Shown here in pieces: positions 36,479-50,873 of a stretch of 64,000 bases of DNA (within the stretch, counting starts at the first letter, position 1; each line of letters opens with the position of its first letter). The notes below the pieces were generated by a model. That model worked only from the letters and a program-made list of their open reading frames with translations. It searched no databases and was not told the origin of the DNA. A program made the position numbers and the translations under genes. The stretch is from Blastomussa wellsi (Eukaryota; Cnidaria; Anthozoa; Scleractinia; Plerogyridae). The stretch is from NCBI GenBank assembly GCA_947652115.1, contig OX393565.1, positions 25,650,723-25,714,722 on the forward strand, given 5' to 3'.

Positions 36479-39400
36479 ATGGCGGACGATTCGAATTCGA
36501 AGGTATTAAAAAGTAGTTTTAAATTTAAAGCAGTAAACATTATTTTCGGGTGAATGCGCTTTTATTATCTGATGCGTCAGGTATTATGTATTATGTCTTA
36601 TCTAACTAACGTAATAACTTTCGAACGTTTTAACTAATAGCCCGAGGAAGAGGACAGTATGGGGCGGGCGGCGCGAGCCCTCGCAGAAATGAACTGTTGT
36701 GGAAGATGTGTTCTGCGTCTTCTTGGAGAGAGGAATATCTCTTTGTACGAAACCCCTCACGAGGTAAACGGATTCTGTCTTACTTTAGGTGGATTGAGTG
36801 TTGAGATCATAAATTTATTGCATAATAATAATGAGAAATTGTAAAAGGAACTGTGCATATATACTGTGCTTTGAACTCTTTGAGTAACGTCTATATAACA
36901 CATAAAAATGCGAGCTTAATTGGGTTTATTATATAAAACAAAATTCTCAATTTTGACTGGCTCTGCACACTTTATTTTTGCATAATCTGTCCATGATCAC
37001 ATGGGTGGCCAATAATTCTTGGTTTGCAAGTGACGTCATCAACGCCATGTTGAATGACAGAAACAAAAGACTTCTGATTAGCCTCTTTTGTTTGGTCATC
37101 CAACATGGCTGCCACGCTCATTGTCATTTGCGTCTCTCGGGATTGGTTGCAAACCAGCAATTAGACACCCACATCATCATGTGCCATTTACAGTGGGGGG
37201 CAGGGGATCTGAAGGGAGAGCTGCAGCACCCCAAAACGAAAATTTTGGCACCAAAATTATTGCTGTTACAATATAGGCAGAATATTCATTCTTGTGATCT
37301 TACCTGTCAGTCTTCTGTTAGCCTGTTCCAACTACCAAGGTCTGTCGACAAACAAACAAAGAAACTGATCCAACTGCCGTGGCGCATGTAGTAAGCTGCA
37401 AATACTTTCAAAAACTTAGTTGGAGATCTGGGCCACCCCCCCCCCTGAGGGTATACGCTTGGCTTTGTGTATATACATATGTGTATGAGCCCCCCTCCCT
37501 GCCACATTTTAACATACTCCGCCACCTCTGAATTTGATGCAAAAAAAAATTCACCTGCCAGGTTGAGCATTTGAATCACAAGTTAGTAGTCTCAAGCTAA
37601 CAACTTTTGCAATCCATTCATTTACCATGTATGTTCATCAATTATTTTGCAAAGACAAACAAACTACTGTTTTATGAGTGATCCAGACAGATAGTCACAG
37701 ACCAGCTGTATGCTTTCCTTGTGGTGAAACGAAGTGGGTGGGGCAGAGGTGAAATACTCTGGCTTATTCCACACATCAGTGGTTTCTGAGATTACATTTA
37801 ACACCTACCTGTACCATCTCTCCTTAGTAGCTCTTCTGCGGAGAAATAGTTACAGCTGTTTTTCTTAAAGAGACACTGCCGGGATAGTTCGCAGCTCTCT
37901 AGGACCTCTAATTTCATTGAATCTTAATAGTGCACAGCTCTATTGTTTTAGGGCTAGGGTCCATTGTTACTGTTGTCTGTTTATCATTTTTTCAGCCAAT
38001 ACTGTGGGACCTTGTTAAGAGCTGCGTACTGCCCCCACACTGTCATGGGCATTTTTCAGCTTTTTTAGTAAAATGAAATTATATATAATTAGGACTAAGT
38101 TCCATTTAAGAAATGCTCCTGGAACATAAAGAGATGGACTGTAAATAATTTTTGCCAATTTTTCCAAATCACAATGAAAGAACTTGAAAACGTCAGCCTG
38201 ACTTTTTCAAGTTGAAATCTAAAGTCCCTGATAGTATCACAATGATATCACTCTGTATTTAGCTTCAGCACACTGGCATAGTAATTCTATCAAACCCTGG
38301 CCACTGTTTGTAGGTTTCCAAAGGTGAAAATGCATTTTGGGATGTTGAATTTTGAAGGTTATACTTATGACAGTGTCCCATTAATGTATTTTTTTTCTTC
38401 AGATAGATGTTAAGAAAACTTGCATAGCTTGTCTTGGCATCTTGGAAAAGGGCAACGAAAATGTTTACATTAATAAGGTGAATTACCATTCTAGCAGTCA
38501 ACAGGAAAAAACATTTGACCTCTTGGAAAAAATAGACCAGTCAAAAAGTTCAGTCAAAGCAAAGAACGGCAAACCATTTTTATAAACAGAACAGTGACAT
38601 TGAAGCTTCAGAATAAAAGTTCCACTCCAACTTAAGCCAATTAAAAGAAAAATAAAGCCTTGTTGTACTTGAGTAACATTACTCCTCTATATTGTATATA
38701 CTCACCTTTGTGTCAAATTTTACTTAGAAAGAGATTTAATTTATGATCAAAGCACTGTTCAATTTCTTATTATTTCTTTTAGATACAATCTTCAGTCAAA
38801 GCTGATGGACACCAGTTTGAGAACTTTATGCTCACTATTTCTTTGCCACATTCCATAATTCTTAGACAGGTATGGCTTATAGAACCCTATTGTATTAAAT
38901 TATTTTAAAACTTGGGTTTAGTTTACCATGGAGGCTATAAGCAAACTTATTCTCAAAAATTTTGTTAGCATTTTTTAATGTTTTTTTACATATCCATAGA
39001 TGAAAGAAAAAACATTTTTAGAAAAGCCTCTATGACAAAGTAAATGAACAAACAAGAAAAAATGTAAAAAATTATTTACAGCATAAAATAAAGTCAACAC
39101 CACCAACAAAAATATAATAATTTGTCTGACACATTTTTTTTTCATATTACAGCATTCAATTTCCTTATTTCTTCAAGAAAACTACAGGTACACTGTTATC
39201 ATTGCTATGTTGCTAATCTTGTCTGTAAATCATCTTTGAACGTAGCAACCTGACAATATTAAAACAAATTGGGCTAGGTATTGTTCCTTTATTGAAACAT
39301 TAAAGTTTGCTGAGGCAACTTGTTAACCCACTTCCCAACCTCAGGGGGGTACTTGCATTATACATGACAGGGGGTCTCCAACACGTTTTTCTGGGGGGGG

Positions 39401-42400
39401 GGGGTGTTGAAAATTTACACGCTTGGCATTTTTTTGGGTCGAGAGATCTGTACTGATCTGTATACGCGTACTTTTTGGGTCACATCTCTGAGTGAATTTT
39501 GTTTTTTGGGGTAGGAAATTTTGATGCCAGGCAATTTTTGGGGTCTAAAATTTCAGGTTCGTGTGTTTTTTGGGGTTGGCAATATGAAGCTCCGTCTGAG
39601 CCTCCGGTCATGTATAATGCAAGTACCCCCTGAGTTCCCAGCCTCATGGATACCATACTGGAGCAGGGATGATTCTCCTCCCACCAGTGTGGCCTGGGTT
39701 CAATTCCCGTTCCCCGGTGTCCTATGTGATACTTTTGCTGTAAGTGTACTGTCTTTAATACCTATGTTGTAGCCCTTGTTTAAGGGGACTGACAAAACAG
39801 GCTTGCTTGATTAGCATGAGTTCAAGTCATTTGTAGGTTATTACTGACAGGTTTATCCTTTTTTGTCTGTTTCACATGATGATAGCTCAATTATTAGCAA
39901 GAGAGAGCTGGATGAAACCCCAACAGTTAAAGATGTGTTTAAATGGGTTTATGGGCCAATCCTTGAAGAAATATTACAAGTTGATTACATGCCATTGGTA
40001 AGCTATTCGTCACCCAAAAAAGAAATGTAAATGTGTAGTTACAGTATGAGATGATTGACACTGTGTCCATTGACTGGCAATAATTTTGTAGCCAAGTGGG
40101 TACAGTACAGTGGCATGACACTGTTAAGTCTAAAACAGGCCTGTGGAAATTCATATTGTGGTCCAGCAAAACAGCAAAGTGTGATCCAATTATTTTGGAG
40201 ATGAGAGAAGTCAGGTGGACTATCCATGATTTCAGCACTGGCATTGGTTAATTCCAGCATTTTATCAGGTTGCTATAAGAATTCTCTGATACTCCTAAAA
40301 CACTCTGAGGCTAAAGTTTCTTGTACAAAAGCACAAACTGGTTAATAATTGTTTCAACCTTGGCCATAGCCGAATCCAGACCAGTGCACCAACCATTAGC
40401 AGGGGTTTCAAAACAAGGCGGCGACTGCCGGAGTTCAACTGGCTACTCTGGTCATAGCAATCAGCTTGTGACAAAATATCTCACTTATAACAGCCAGCTA
40501 CTCTTCCAGTTGCTGATGCCTACTTCAAAACATTTTGAAACCCCTGCATTAGGTTACTGCACCTTGGCCTGGAGCAAGCCACATTTTTAGGGGTAAAATA
40601 TTCATCAAGTTGCATGATTTTGTAAGAGTCACGAGAAAAGAATTTGCCACGTAATTTTCATAGGGTAATTACCAGTACAACAAAGTAGAAGTTATCAGAT
40701 TGTTAAACGGCAAGGGCATTATATGTCTGCAAGTATCAAGGGCAGAGTTGTTGTGCGTGACATAATTTGTGTAATCAAAGGATTGTCAAGGAGGAAGGCT
40801 CTCTTTTTAGGCAATGTGCTTTTATGAGCTTGTCGGCCCCCTTCCCAGCATCAACCCATTGGCAGCGTTCCACTTACTCACAGTAATTACTAGTTTATCT
40901 TATTTTGTTAAGTTTTATTATTTTAGAGTCCATTCAAGATATCACTGGGGTTTACTCATAAGGATGGTGAAAGAGAACTAGAATTTCTGTAAGTGTTTCT
41001 ATGTAGCTTGTGATTTTATGTAATTTCAACACAGATTGCAGTACAAATTTACATTAAGAAGCAATTTTCTAAACGTCTTTTAGAGCTTCATGTTCAAGAA
41101 ACAGATAGTCATCATCACAGTACTAAATTAAATTAAATTCAATAATTTAAAAACTCTGAATCAGACAAAGCTAAATTAAGAGTGGCGCCGGGATATTCAG
41201 TTAAATTTAATGCCATATTGTCCTACTTTCTACCAGAAATGAGTCACCTAATTCAAGGCTTCGCCAAAGGCGAAAACGACAGAAGGTACAGGCATGTCAT
41301 TTATTTGTAGTGTTAAAATGGTGCAAGTTAGGCTAAGGGTACGCTCCATTGTGATGATCCAGATTCCAATAGTGTGTTTAATAAAAGCAAAATGTTTCTT
41401 TTTTTCTGTATCCATCGGCAGTACAATCCAGAGGAAGGAACAGTGACTGCAGCTGGTGTCAAGAAAACACTTGCAGAATTGACAACAGTGGATCTCTTTA
41501 AAGGGTAGCGACCTTCTGGCTCTCAAGCAACGTTTTCCATACAAATCTTTATAATTTTTCAAAAATGAAACTGTCATAAAAATCTCATTCTTTAATCTCA
41601 GGGACCTTAAACTTGGCCATTTTGCTATTTTTGACATACTCATCATTTCTGGCATTCATATCGCCCATGATTTTATGCAAAGTAGGTCACGTGATTGCCT
41701 TCTCTCAACAGTTCTTTTCAAGATTGTAAATATTTTGCTCTCCAAGCCAGGACTATCCTTTTATACCAAATCATTTCTATATTTCTTTTAAGTTTTGCAG
41801 ACGATTTTATGCTTGTGTTTATTTACGTAGCTGGTTGTTTTTTGTGTCTTACTCTTCTGTTGGGTTGTATATTTGTTGCAGAGTGGCGGAGTGTCCTCCA
41901 AAGTCGTCCCAATCTCCCAGCGAGCTGTCAGAGATAACGTGTGTTCACGACCCTATTTATATCGCAGGTAAGCGATAAGCTATTGTGGGTTTTGACCCCC
42001 TTCAGCTGGAGCCTTTTTGTCACTGTATACTTTGTAAACTTCACGCAGTTGAGTAAAATTGTTGTGCCTCCTGTCTTCCTTTCAATTGTTTATTCTGCAT
42101 CAAACATAAGAATAGTATAAATTAAAATAATTTCTTGGCATTCGCATTGGCAAGCACCAATTCTAACTTGAAACGTTTTCTTGAAGATGTCGAAACTGTT
42201 TATTCCTATCGCTTATTTTTGTAGAACATATATTTACGACATGTTTTCTTGTATTTACAGTCGGCTTGTAATGTTTTTTTTGGTTTTCAGGAAGATACAA
42301 CAAGTACTCGCGAGTCCTTTCTCAAACTCCTTGGATAATCAACAATGTTCGACATTGTGAATCATCGGTAGAGGTAATGGGTGATTGATACCGAAAATAT

Positions 42401-45400
42401 AGAAAATCGTCAACTAGAGGTGATACCTGGATGTACCAACAATTTCTCTGAACTGATATTTTCAATAAACGTTTGAAAACAGCAAGGAGTTTCTATCTTT
42501 CTATCTTAGAACAGAACGGGTCAAGTTCCTTTGCGTCTGCAAAGAGATCATATTTCTGTCGATTAATTACCTTTGCGTCTGTTTCAGGAAAAAATATGTG
42601 ACCGGATCACAGACAAGATCAGCCCTGATGGTATGTAGTTACTGTGTGTAGAGGGAAGAGGGTACCCCTACCAGATGCTGGTTTTTTTTTTTGTTTATTC
42701 TTGCCCTCCCGACCCCTTCTAGACAACGATACACGTGCTGCATTTGACGAACTTTCGTTTTTGTCACACGAACAATGTCCGATTCATTATCATCCAATCA
42801 AGATTTAGCACGAGCACACACGAATACTCCGAAAATTGTCACGTGTCAACATGGTTCGATGAGGATACGTCATGTTGCTTGGCAACGGCAAGGGAAGGTA
42901 TTACTTATTCCACTGACTGAGATAAGGATGTACCTTGCGCCTAACAATTCTTTGTCCACAAATACCTTTTTCACTCTGTTTTATCCCTTACACTGGGCGG
43001 CAGTATATGTTTTTAACTGTTCATGGAAGGTTTTATATTCGTTTTTTCACCTTGTTTATAGTTCTTCGAATTTGACTGCGAATTTTGATTTAACGGTTCC
43101 TGTTTTCTTGGAATAAAATAAGGTCCATCAGAAATTAAGTCATTCACAACTTTTCATGGCTTGATATCTTTTATTATTTAACTTACATATTTACAGAACG
43201 CGGAACAATTTGAAATTATAACAGATAATGCTTCCGATATTTAAGGCTGGGATATCCCAGTAGCTCTGGAATGTAGGTGAAATTTGAAGACAAAACGAGA
43301 AAATAAGTTTCTTAGCGCTTTCTGGTACTTTGAGCCAAACATGAACAGAATCGTTGGATTAACTGCGGTGCTAAGCAGAGGACAGAATGAACTGGCTGTG
43401 ATTCTAACTATGAAACAATTGCCTGTTGAAAATTTGAGGTATACAGGAAAAGGAAGGCTTAAATAACCTAACGCATACGCTGTATAAGGGATCCAACATA
43501 GGAAAAAAGAGGAAACAATTTATACTAAAATCTTCAGTATGTTCTTGTGTCGCTTTAGCCTTAAGTTTTCGTAACCTAGTGATCCGTTTTCTGGTCTTGA
43601 GCTTGTTTTTAATGTCTTCAGCATACGAGAGTAAAGGATGATTATGAAAATGAGCGGTGCAAAGTAATACACTGCAACTGTCACCATGCCGTATGCTCTA
43701 ACAGCAACGTCAGTCCATATGGGTGTGCAGAATATGACATTTCTATTTGTCGGGTATCTGGAATGGTACCCAAGCGGAATAAGAACCATCCCACCGAGTA
43801 ACCACGTCAGCAAGATAAGCGCCGCTCGCATCCTTGTGGTAGCCTTTGCGTGCAGTAGTTTGACCGTGGCAATGTATCTGTCCACGGTGATAAGCATCAG
43901 ACTCTCCACTGAAACCAACTGAGCGACTGTTTTGGCGGAGTTGAATATTCTGCACAGGTGTATCCCGGTCGAGCTGCGCACATCTGCCAAGTTCATGATG
44001 CGGAAGATTGGCCCAGAAACAAGTATGAAGAGTAGGTCCGAGATCGCCATGTTTACTATGTAGAAGTTGATGCTGTTCCTCAGCCCCGGTGTTTTGTAAA
44101 CGCACACGATCACGAGAACGTTGCCAATAAAACACAGCAAAGAGAAGACGGGTTGGACAAACGAGTAAACCTCGTACGCGATCGGCCAACACAGGAGTTG
44201 TCGTGTGAAATTCGCCGCACTGGAGTTATTCATGGCGTCTTTGTATCTTTCTTGCTCTGAAGGTTCTTACTGAAAGTTTGGAACTGTTACCGAGCTCATA
44301 TACTCGAGACTAGAGATCAGACGTGACTAAGCTCTTAAGACAATGCGCTAAATATATGCACCATGTCATCTGGTGGGTTGAGACATCATTCCGGTTCTCC
44401 TAAAATAGATTTCGTTAACACGTCTCGAAGTATAAAGTGTACTAAATGAACCAAAAAAACGGAAAAACCATGACTACGAAAAGCGGGCAGCTAAAACCAT
44501 GCAGTTTTGTAGTTTGTTATTCGCTTCCAGTTTAAAGCGTCAAACTCGTTGAACATTGTGTGCAAGTGTTCAATTTATGTGACCTTCCCCAGGACTTTGA
44601 TGCTCAAGGTGCGTGCACGCTCACAACACGCTAACGCAGCGCGCTAAGCGTGTTGTGAGCGTGCTATACCTTGTGAAGAGGCCTGTCAGATTATAAATTC
44701 GAAACATTTAAGCCTTTGTTCTGTAGCCGTTTAGTTAACTTTGATGTTATAAGGGGATAACAGTTAATTTTTATTATATAAACACCAGTGAACTATCAGG
44801 TGTGCTTTCCCGCGAAAAGATTATATATTCACACATGAAAATAACATGTTCACATGTGAAAAGATCGCCATTGCTATGGTTACATGATAAAAATAAAAAT
44901 AACATGACCGCTTCTCACGTTTTAAAGTATGAGCGCAGCGAACTTGTGAAATCTTTTTCAAAACTCGAAGAGAAATTTTGTATCTCCGCGCGGCGATGTA
45001 ATATCGTCTATAACGGTATGTTGTGACATAGCCTGTTTGTATAGGTAATCATACAGTTATAAGCGGCTCGTGCAAATTAATTCCAAATTGAACGAGAAAA
45101 AATTAACAAAAAACGCCTGGAGGAAGTGCCGGAAGATCTTATTGCAGACAAGAAGTGAGCATTTGACGTGGATTTTACACTTTATTTACTGATTGCCTTA
45201 TGAAGATCAGCTGATAATGCTACGAACTGAAAGCGGTTCGTTTAAAACATTTGCAGTCATAATCCAGAATTTCGATGATAAAAAAAATTAAAAGTTTTAG
45301 CCTGAATTTCTGCACCTGTAAGTTGATGAATTGTAAATTTCTTTATTGTTACCCCTGCCTGCTGCTAAGTAAGCGTATTATGGCGGGAAGAGGCGGAAAA

Positions 45401-48400
45401 GAATTTCGCGGGGTCTGACTTATTCGCAGATGCATCGAGGTTCTGAGTTATCCCATAGCGGCGGGCGAAGCCAAGCTGCGAGTGGGAGAAATTAATTCAG
45501 CGCGACCACTAGCAGCTTCGCTGCTCTAACCCGGGGGGTGGAAGCGGAATAATTGGATCTCGCTTATTCATTGTTCATTGTTTCGCGATCTTTATTATTC
45601 CGTATTCGAGTTTATAGCTACGTCACTTTTCCTGTATTTTGAAAAATTTAGCCTAAATTTTTCAAAATCGTCATTTGTAATCCAACTCAATCGTCTCCAT
45701 CCTTAACTATCGTTGTTCCTTTTTGGTTTAGTATCACTTCTTTGATGTTTTTCTTCCTTAGTAAACGACTAGTTTTAGCTATCCTACTGTTTTAAGGGTA
45801 ACTTGGTTCGTCGCAAAAAATAACTCAAAATATTTATCAGAGTATAAAACATGGGAAAACATTTTCTATGAAGAAATTCCCGACAAAATTCTGAGTAAAG
45901 CTGCAGAAATTGTCGAGGAAGCTTCTAAGTTCTAGAGGAAAGTAGAAGAAGCGAAATTAAATTGCTTCAGTTTATCGATCGTGCGTGTTTTGTTGTTTTT
46001 ACTCACGGCGTATAAAATCTCTATCATAAAGCAAATGAAGAAGCCTAAGCCATGTATTATACTGTGACAGTCATAAAACTCTCCGGACAGTTGAGAACAC
46101 TCGAGAAATGTAGAAAACACGCCTGTGGCTCGTCTTTCCCAGAGACCCTGGGAACGAGGTTGAAACGTACCGAGCATTCGCAAACGGAATACTTGACAAA
46201 AAAATCAACAATGAACATTCCAGGCATATTTTAGGTGTTCACGGTTTCTTTTTTTTAGAACTTGCCTCTCTTACAACTGACATAGAAAGAAATTTTTTTT
46301 GCAATTCAATAAAATACGCATCGACCCTTCATTTACCAGTAAAGGAACTGTACTTGCAGTTCGTACAGAGCTAATTAAGATAATTTCAGCATGCACATGA
46401 GAAACATTGTTTTTGTTTTGTTCTTCACAGATCATAAGTTCTCGTCTGCCGGACGGGAGGACATCGATGTGCGTATGCTCGGTAGTGGTAAGTAGGCCAG
46501 ATTAAAATGAAAAGAGCTCTAAAAAGAAAGGTGTAAGGATTTTCACGTGAAAGTTATAAACCTGAAAGTACAATTCACCTCAGCTAATGGTGCTCCTACC
46601 AACCCGTCCCCGGCGGATCTCTTATCACACCCAGCAGTTTTGCCGAGTGGTTTAGAGTGTTGGTTATGCAATCCGGTGGTCCTGGGTTGAACAATTTTTT
46701 TACAAACTGGTTATTCTCTTGGTATTCCGGAGTTAAACTCCTCGACGGGTCAGGACAGTCTTCTGCCAGTTGAGACACGTTGTGCTCGATCATATGAAAT
46801 AGTGTTTCTACAAATACAAACGTTTAACGGGGCTTCGTCACAGATGAAGTCATCTTTTGTATTGTATAAAATTGTATTCAAATCAAAGGAAACCTTGAAA
46901 TAATAGTTAACCAAGGAAGAAAAACGCCAAAGAAGAAACAATAAACTGAAAGAAACAAGGATGGCTTTGAATTAGGAAGATTGAGAAGGATTGTAATTGA
47001 CACTGAAAAGTTTGGCTGAACTTTTCAAAACGTGTAATCCTTGAAAGAGCCCCTTTAACACAGCCAACGAGTAAATAAACTTGCTATATTTTAGCAAGCG
47101 AGGTTTAAGTTAAATATTTTCTTCTATCCAGGTGTTAATGTATCTTTTTGTACGGTTCAAATTTCAGGAAGACCATTTCTGGTAGAGTTTATAAATCCCC
47201 GAGTTACTCGACTGAGTGAAGCATTTTTCACTGATCTACAACGAGAAATCAACTCTTCATCTGCGGACATTGCTGTCAGAGATCTTCAACAAGTCACAAA
47301 GTGAGCAAAGATGTTAGTGACACTTTTTCCCTTGTTGACTACAAACGAGTGGACATGACGCAGGGATATTTAAACCTCGTTTTCCTTTGTACCAGGTATC
47401 ATCGTGAAACAGAGGCAAATAGCAACTCGGAAAGAAGGCTTTATAATCAATATTTTCTGTGGAAAGGCTGACATTCAAATCTTTTTGTAGGGAGCAGTGT
47501 CAATTTCTAAAGGATGCCGAGACCAACAAAACCAAAACATACAAGTAAGTATGCGGTAGACATTGAAGAACAATTGCTCAGTCATTTAGCCGTCACGTGT
47601 AATGTGTTTTTTTCCATAACGTCACAAAGTTGCTACCTGACGTTTGTTAACACAATGAAAACACAAGTTAGGGTTTACTTGAACCCTATGTTAAAGCCAT
47701 TCTTTCAGTTTAATAGACCTTCGCTTGTGTTCTCACCTTTCAGACCACGTGATGTTTCCCTTGAGAATTATTTCTTTCAAATTTCAAATAATCCACGTGA
47801 AAATGAATGAATAATTTTCAGACAAACTAAGGAAAAATTCGCTAGAGAGCATCACATTATCTGAAATGGGCAATTTACATAGAAAGATAAAGCGGGCTAG
47901 TTGATTTTCTGTTGTTAATTATTTTCATTTTGTTAAACCTGTTTTAACTAAGCACGTCTTGGTAGTATAAGATTCGACCCAAAAATTCCATAGTGATGAT
48001 GTATAGAACCAGAGTATCTGATTGGTCAGTGCTTGGTTTTGAATTAACAGGTAAGTAGTCATGACAACCAATCAGGGACACGAAGTAGATTTGCGAGTTC
48101 TCGCGCTAGCTTTTGATTGGATAAAATAAGTCGGAAAATCCTCGATTTATGTACACTTAGGACCACGTCACTGATCAATATCTGAATCCCAGAAAGCACT
48201 TGAGAAAGACAAGAATGCGGTCCGCAAGAAGAGATTTCTTTGTACTCAGGTTTCAATAACAACGCTACAGGTACTAAGTTTCGTGCAATCAATAATCTTA
48301 ACTCTTATTTTCTAGGGCCTTAATATGGACTGAAGAGGAAGTGTCTGAAGAACAGCTTCACAAACTTGCTGATATGAAGGTGAAGTAAACTGCGCACTTC

Positions 48401-50023
48401 GTATTTTCAAATAAAATATTCATGTTTGGCAAAAAGTAGGCCGTTTACTCAATCAGCCGAAAATTTGTGAAATTTTGACTCCTCGGCCAGAAAGATGCTC
48501 AATCTCGAGCCTTTCAGGCACTCACTAAGCCCTGAACGAGTCTTTGAGTTCGTTTTTACTTCAGGAAAGCAACGGAATTCTTTTTAACCGCATGGTTGGA
48601 GTTATTCTTGTTTCTCGGTTATGCAGCATATTGTAACTCATGCCAAGCTACTTCGGTCTCATAGTTCCAAAATTGTCTTAATTTTCTCGAAGGGAAAAAC
48701 TCGCTCTCCGAATATGTTTTGCCGTTCAGGCCAGCAAAAAAGTATCCTACCGCATCCGTGGGATATGTCCCGTGAAAGGAATCTCGCACTCAGGAAATGA
48801 CAGACGTATGATGTGTTCAGCTGCTGAACGTTTTTCCTCTATTTTGACTCCAGGCTGTAAAGATTTTCCAGAAAACTCCTCTTCGTGTTTTGCACAGGTA
48901 ACGGTTGATGTTATACGTATGAGTAAGTTCCCAGTTTAGTCAACGTAAGTGTTCATATGTTAAGCTCTAAAGCTGACTTTAGATTTCTGTACTTGGTTCG
49001 TATTGTTGGTTTTGTTTAGAATGCTTCTTTGGCCTTTCATAGCAAGTTTATGATTGACTACGTTGTATAACAGTTGAGTTTTTACCTTGGTAATGATTTG
49101 TTTTGCGTCCTGCTTTGCAGACGTCCTCTGGCTGTGAGAGAGCGGTGTGTTTACAGCATGGCACCCGAGCGGATTGACTCGCATTCGTTTAATCTCTTTC
49201 TCAAGACTCAGGCAGGGACGTATCCTCTGAATATTTGCCACACAGACGTGTCATGGAGTGTCAGAAATGCGATTGCTAGCGAGTTCCGCTGTTTGCTCCC
49301 TGTTTTATTTGTAGCCGCATCGGTTACGCCTTTCGTTTACACATAGACTGTTATTGAAACGATAATGTTTCATTGGTCGTGTAAACTGCTGAAACGACGC
49401 CGGCAACATATTTTTGCGCGAAATTGGCTGATTGTGGCTTGCGAAGAGTAAACATGGTGAACAGAGCAAGGCGTGCAGTGGTTTAATTTCTACAAAACAC
49501 ATTCGAAAACACTTGGAAAACGGCTACATAGGTTCCGTGTAGTTTTCGATGCGGTTTTGATGTCATGAAATTGGGTCGATTGGAAACCGCGTCTGTGACT
49601 CAGTAGACATCCCAGGTTCCCTTTAAGTAAGGGAAAAAATAATTTTAAGGCCGTTACATCATTGGACAGCTCTCCATATTGACGTAATAGAAGTCGGCGT
49701 TGGTCCCTTAACTCGCGTTAAGTTATGTCAAGGAGTTCGCTCATGGAGACTTCGGAAGAACAAAGCCTAGCTTGGGGGATTTCTTAAATACTGAGACTGA
49801 CATTTTACAGCTGGATGTAGAGGTAGGTCAGCTCGCTTGTGACCTTCCCTTTCTCCTCCCTTCCCCCCCCCCCCCCCCCCCCTCCCGTTTCTTTTTCGCC
49901 TAACATAGCATTCATTTCAGTGCATGTAATTTTTTTGTATTATTTTTCTTGGCTTTGCAGTCCGTGGATGTAGACTGGCCTACAAGGAAAGAGGAGACTG
50001 GTGAATCTAAAGACGGCATCTGA
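36479..50023 (+). CDS. PUS10: tRNA pseudouridine synthase Pus10
   Basis: Makes pseudouridine in the T-arm of tRNAs (positions 54/55 in archaea and animals). Exons: 36479-36502, 36641-36763, 38403-38477, 38783-38869, 39153-39187, 39886-39997, 40927-40988, 41237-41285, 41422-41504, 41882-41967, 42291-42373, 42588-42630, 46431-46487, 47168-47300, 47491-47544, 48316-48379, 48854-48897, 49121-49219, 49723-49822, 49961-50023. All phases fit, giving 491 aa, near the usual 500-530. Family marks: N-terminal CxxC pairs (CGRC, CIACLGIL), AGRYNKYSR and QTPWII, the catalytic block GREDIDVRMLG with the active Asp, FINPRV, RDLQQVT, KTYKALIWT, TPLRVLHRRPLAVR, LKTQAGTYVKEFAHGDFGRT, and the ending SVDVDWP. The start ATGGCGGA has a good context. 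Intron 42631-46430 hosts the antisense GPCR. Confidence 0.96.
40400..40546. repeat. MITE-like element, CAGGGGTTTCAAAA family, copy 2
   Basis: Termini CAGGGGTTTCAAAAC and TTTTGAAACCCCTG as in 2709-2878, with about 25 bp of interior missing relative to copy 1. In a PUS10 intron. Confidence 0.75.
43241..44233 (-). pseudogene. Intronless class-A (rhodopsin-like) GPCR with one in-frame stop
   Basis: Reads MNNSSAANFT... with two N-glycosylation sites, TM1 GNVLVIV (N38), TM2 NMAISDLL (D66), TM3 Cys94 and DRY at 118-120, TM4, and TM5. A TAA at 43520-43522 interrupts codon 238 at the start of TM6. The same frame continues open beyond it to a TAA at 43241-43243 and contains the TM6 CWIP motif, the TM7 NPTILFMF motif and a basic tail, so only one codon separates it from a complete receptor of about 330 codons. 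Single-exon receptors in introns of other genes are common in cnidarians. Ligand and subfamily are unclear (a peptide/amine-type orphan). Lies antisense in a PUS10 intron. Confidence 0.85.
44615..44664. repeat. 18-bp-arm perfect inverted repeat
   Basis: GCACGCTCACAACACGCT at 44615-44632 pairs exactly with 44647-44664 around a 14-bp centre. Located about 380 bp upstream of the GPCR start, between it and PUS10 exon 46431. Confidence 0.9.
49863..49882. repeat. Poly-C run
   Basis: About 20 consecutive C in the last PUS10 intron; length may be a sequencing approximation. Confidence 0.9.
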
Positions 50024-50599
50024 CGCTCTATTGACCATGCTCCGTTCTCTATCATCTCCTCAACCATTTTGCATATATGCATTCAATTGAATCAGTATTG
50101 AGATCGAAGAACAAGCAGTTTCCGACCCGCCTACTGCGCCTGCGGTTTGTATCAACAATGTTGCTTAGTAACATGACGTGTACTTGCGAAAGCATGCTGG
50201 CTTGAAAACAGGTTTGCCGGTGAACCGCCGAAACGTGGTGCCAACTTTTCCTTCAAATAATATTCGTTATTTTCATCGTCACTGCAACACTGTAAAAGCT
50301 CAGGCTAAAAGAACAGTCTTTCCTCCGATCCGGCCAGTGATGTAACCCTTGTAAATTCTTGCTTCGTTCCGCACTGCAAGGCAAAATATGATTGATCTGT
50401 AGAGGTTTAGCGACTCGCGCGTCTATTGAGAACGGTTGCGTAGCATGCAGTTCAGACGTCTTGATGGGCGAACGTAGGTTACACAATCAAAATGTGCTCG
50501 CCCGCTCAAATATGCCTGAATTGCAGGCCAGGGTTTGCGGGACGACCCGCATATCTGCTGCGAAGGACTGGAAATCAGATACCTTTGTTGCCATTCTCG

Positions 50600-50873
50600 T
50601 CCCCAGAGCCACTTATCCCTCTTAGCCGGCTGGGCCTGTGCACGAGGAACAAGTGGCTCTGGGGACACATGATTTGATTCGCTGAAATCAATCAAAGGGA
50701 GTCCAATCACATCAGCCGTTTTAAAATCCGAAATCATTAGCACGTTTAAAACGGTCGATGTGATTGGACTCCCTTTGTTAGATTTCAGCCAATCGAATCA
50801 TGTGTCCCAAGAGCCACTTGTTCCTCGTGCACAGGCCCAGCCGGCTAAGAGCGACAAGTGGCTCTGGGGACGA
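50600..50873. repeat. Nested fold-back element (MITE-like), 274 bp
   Basis: The whole segment is an imperfect palindrome centred near 50737 (GAGTCCAATCACATC against GATGTGATTGGACTC). Each end module is itself a smaller hairpin bounded by CCCAGAGCCACTT and AAGTGGCTCTGGG. The nesting gives a branched fold-back. Confidence 0.85.
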
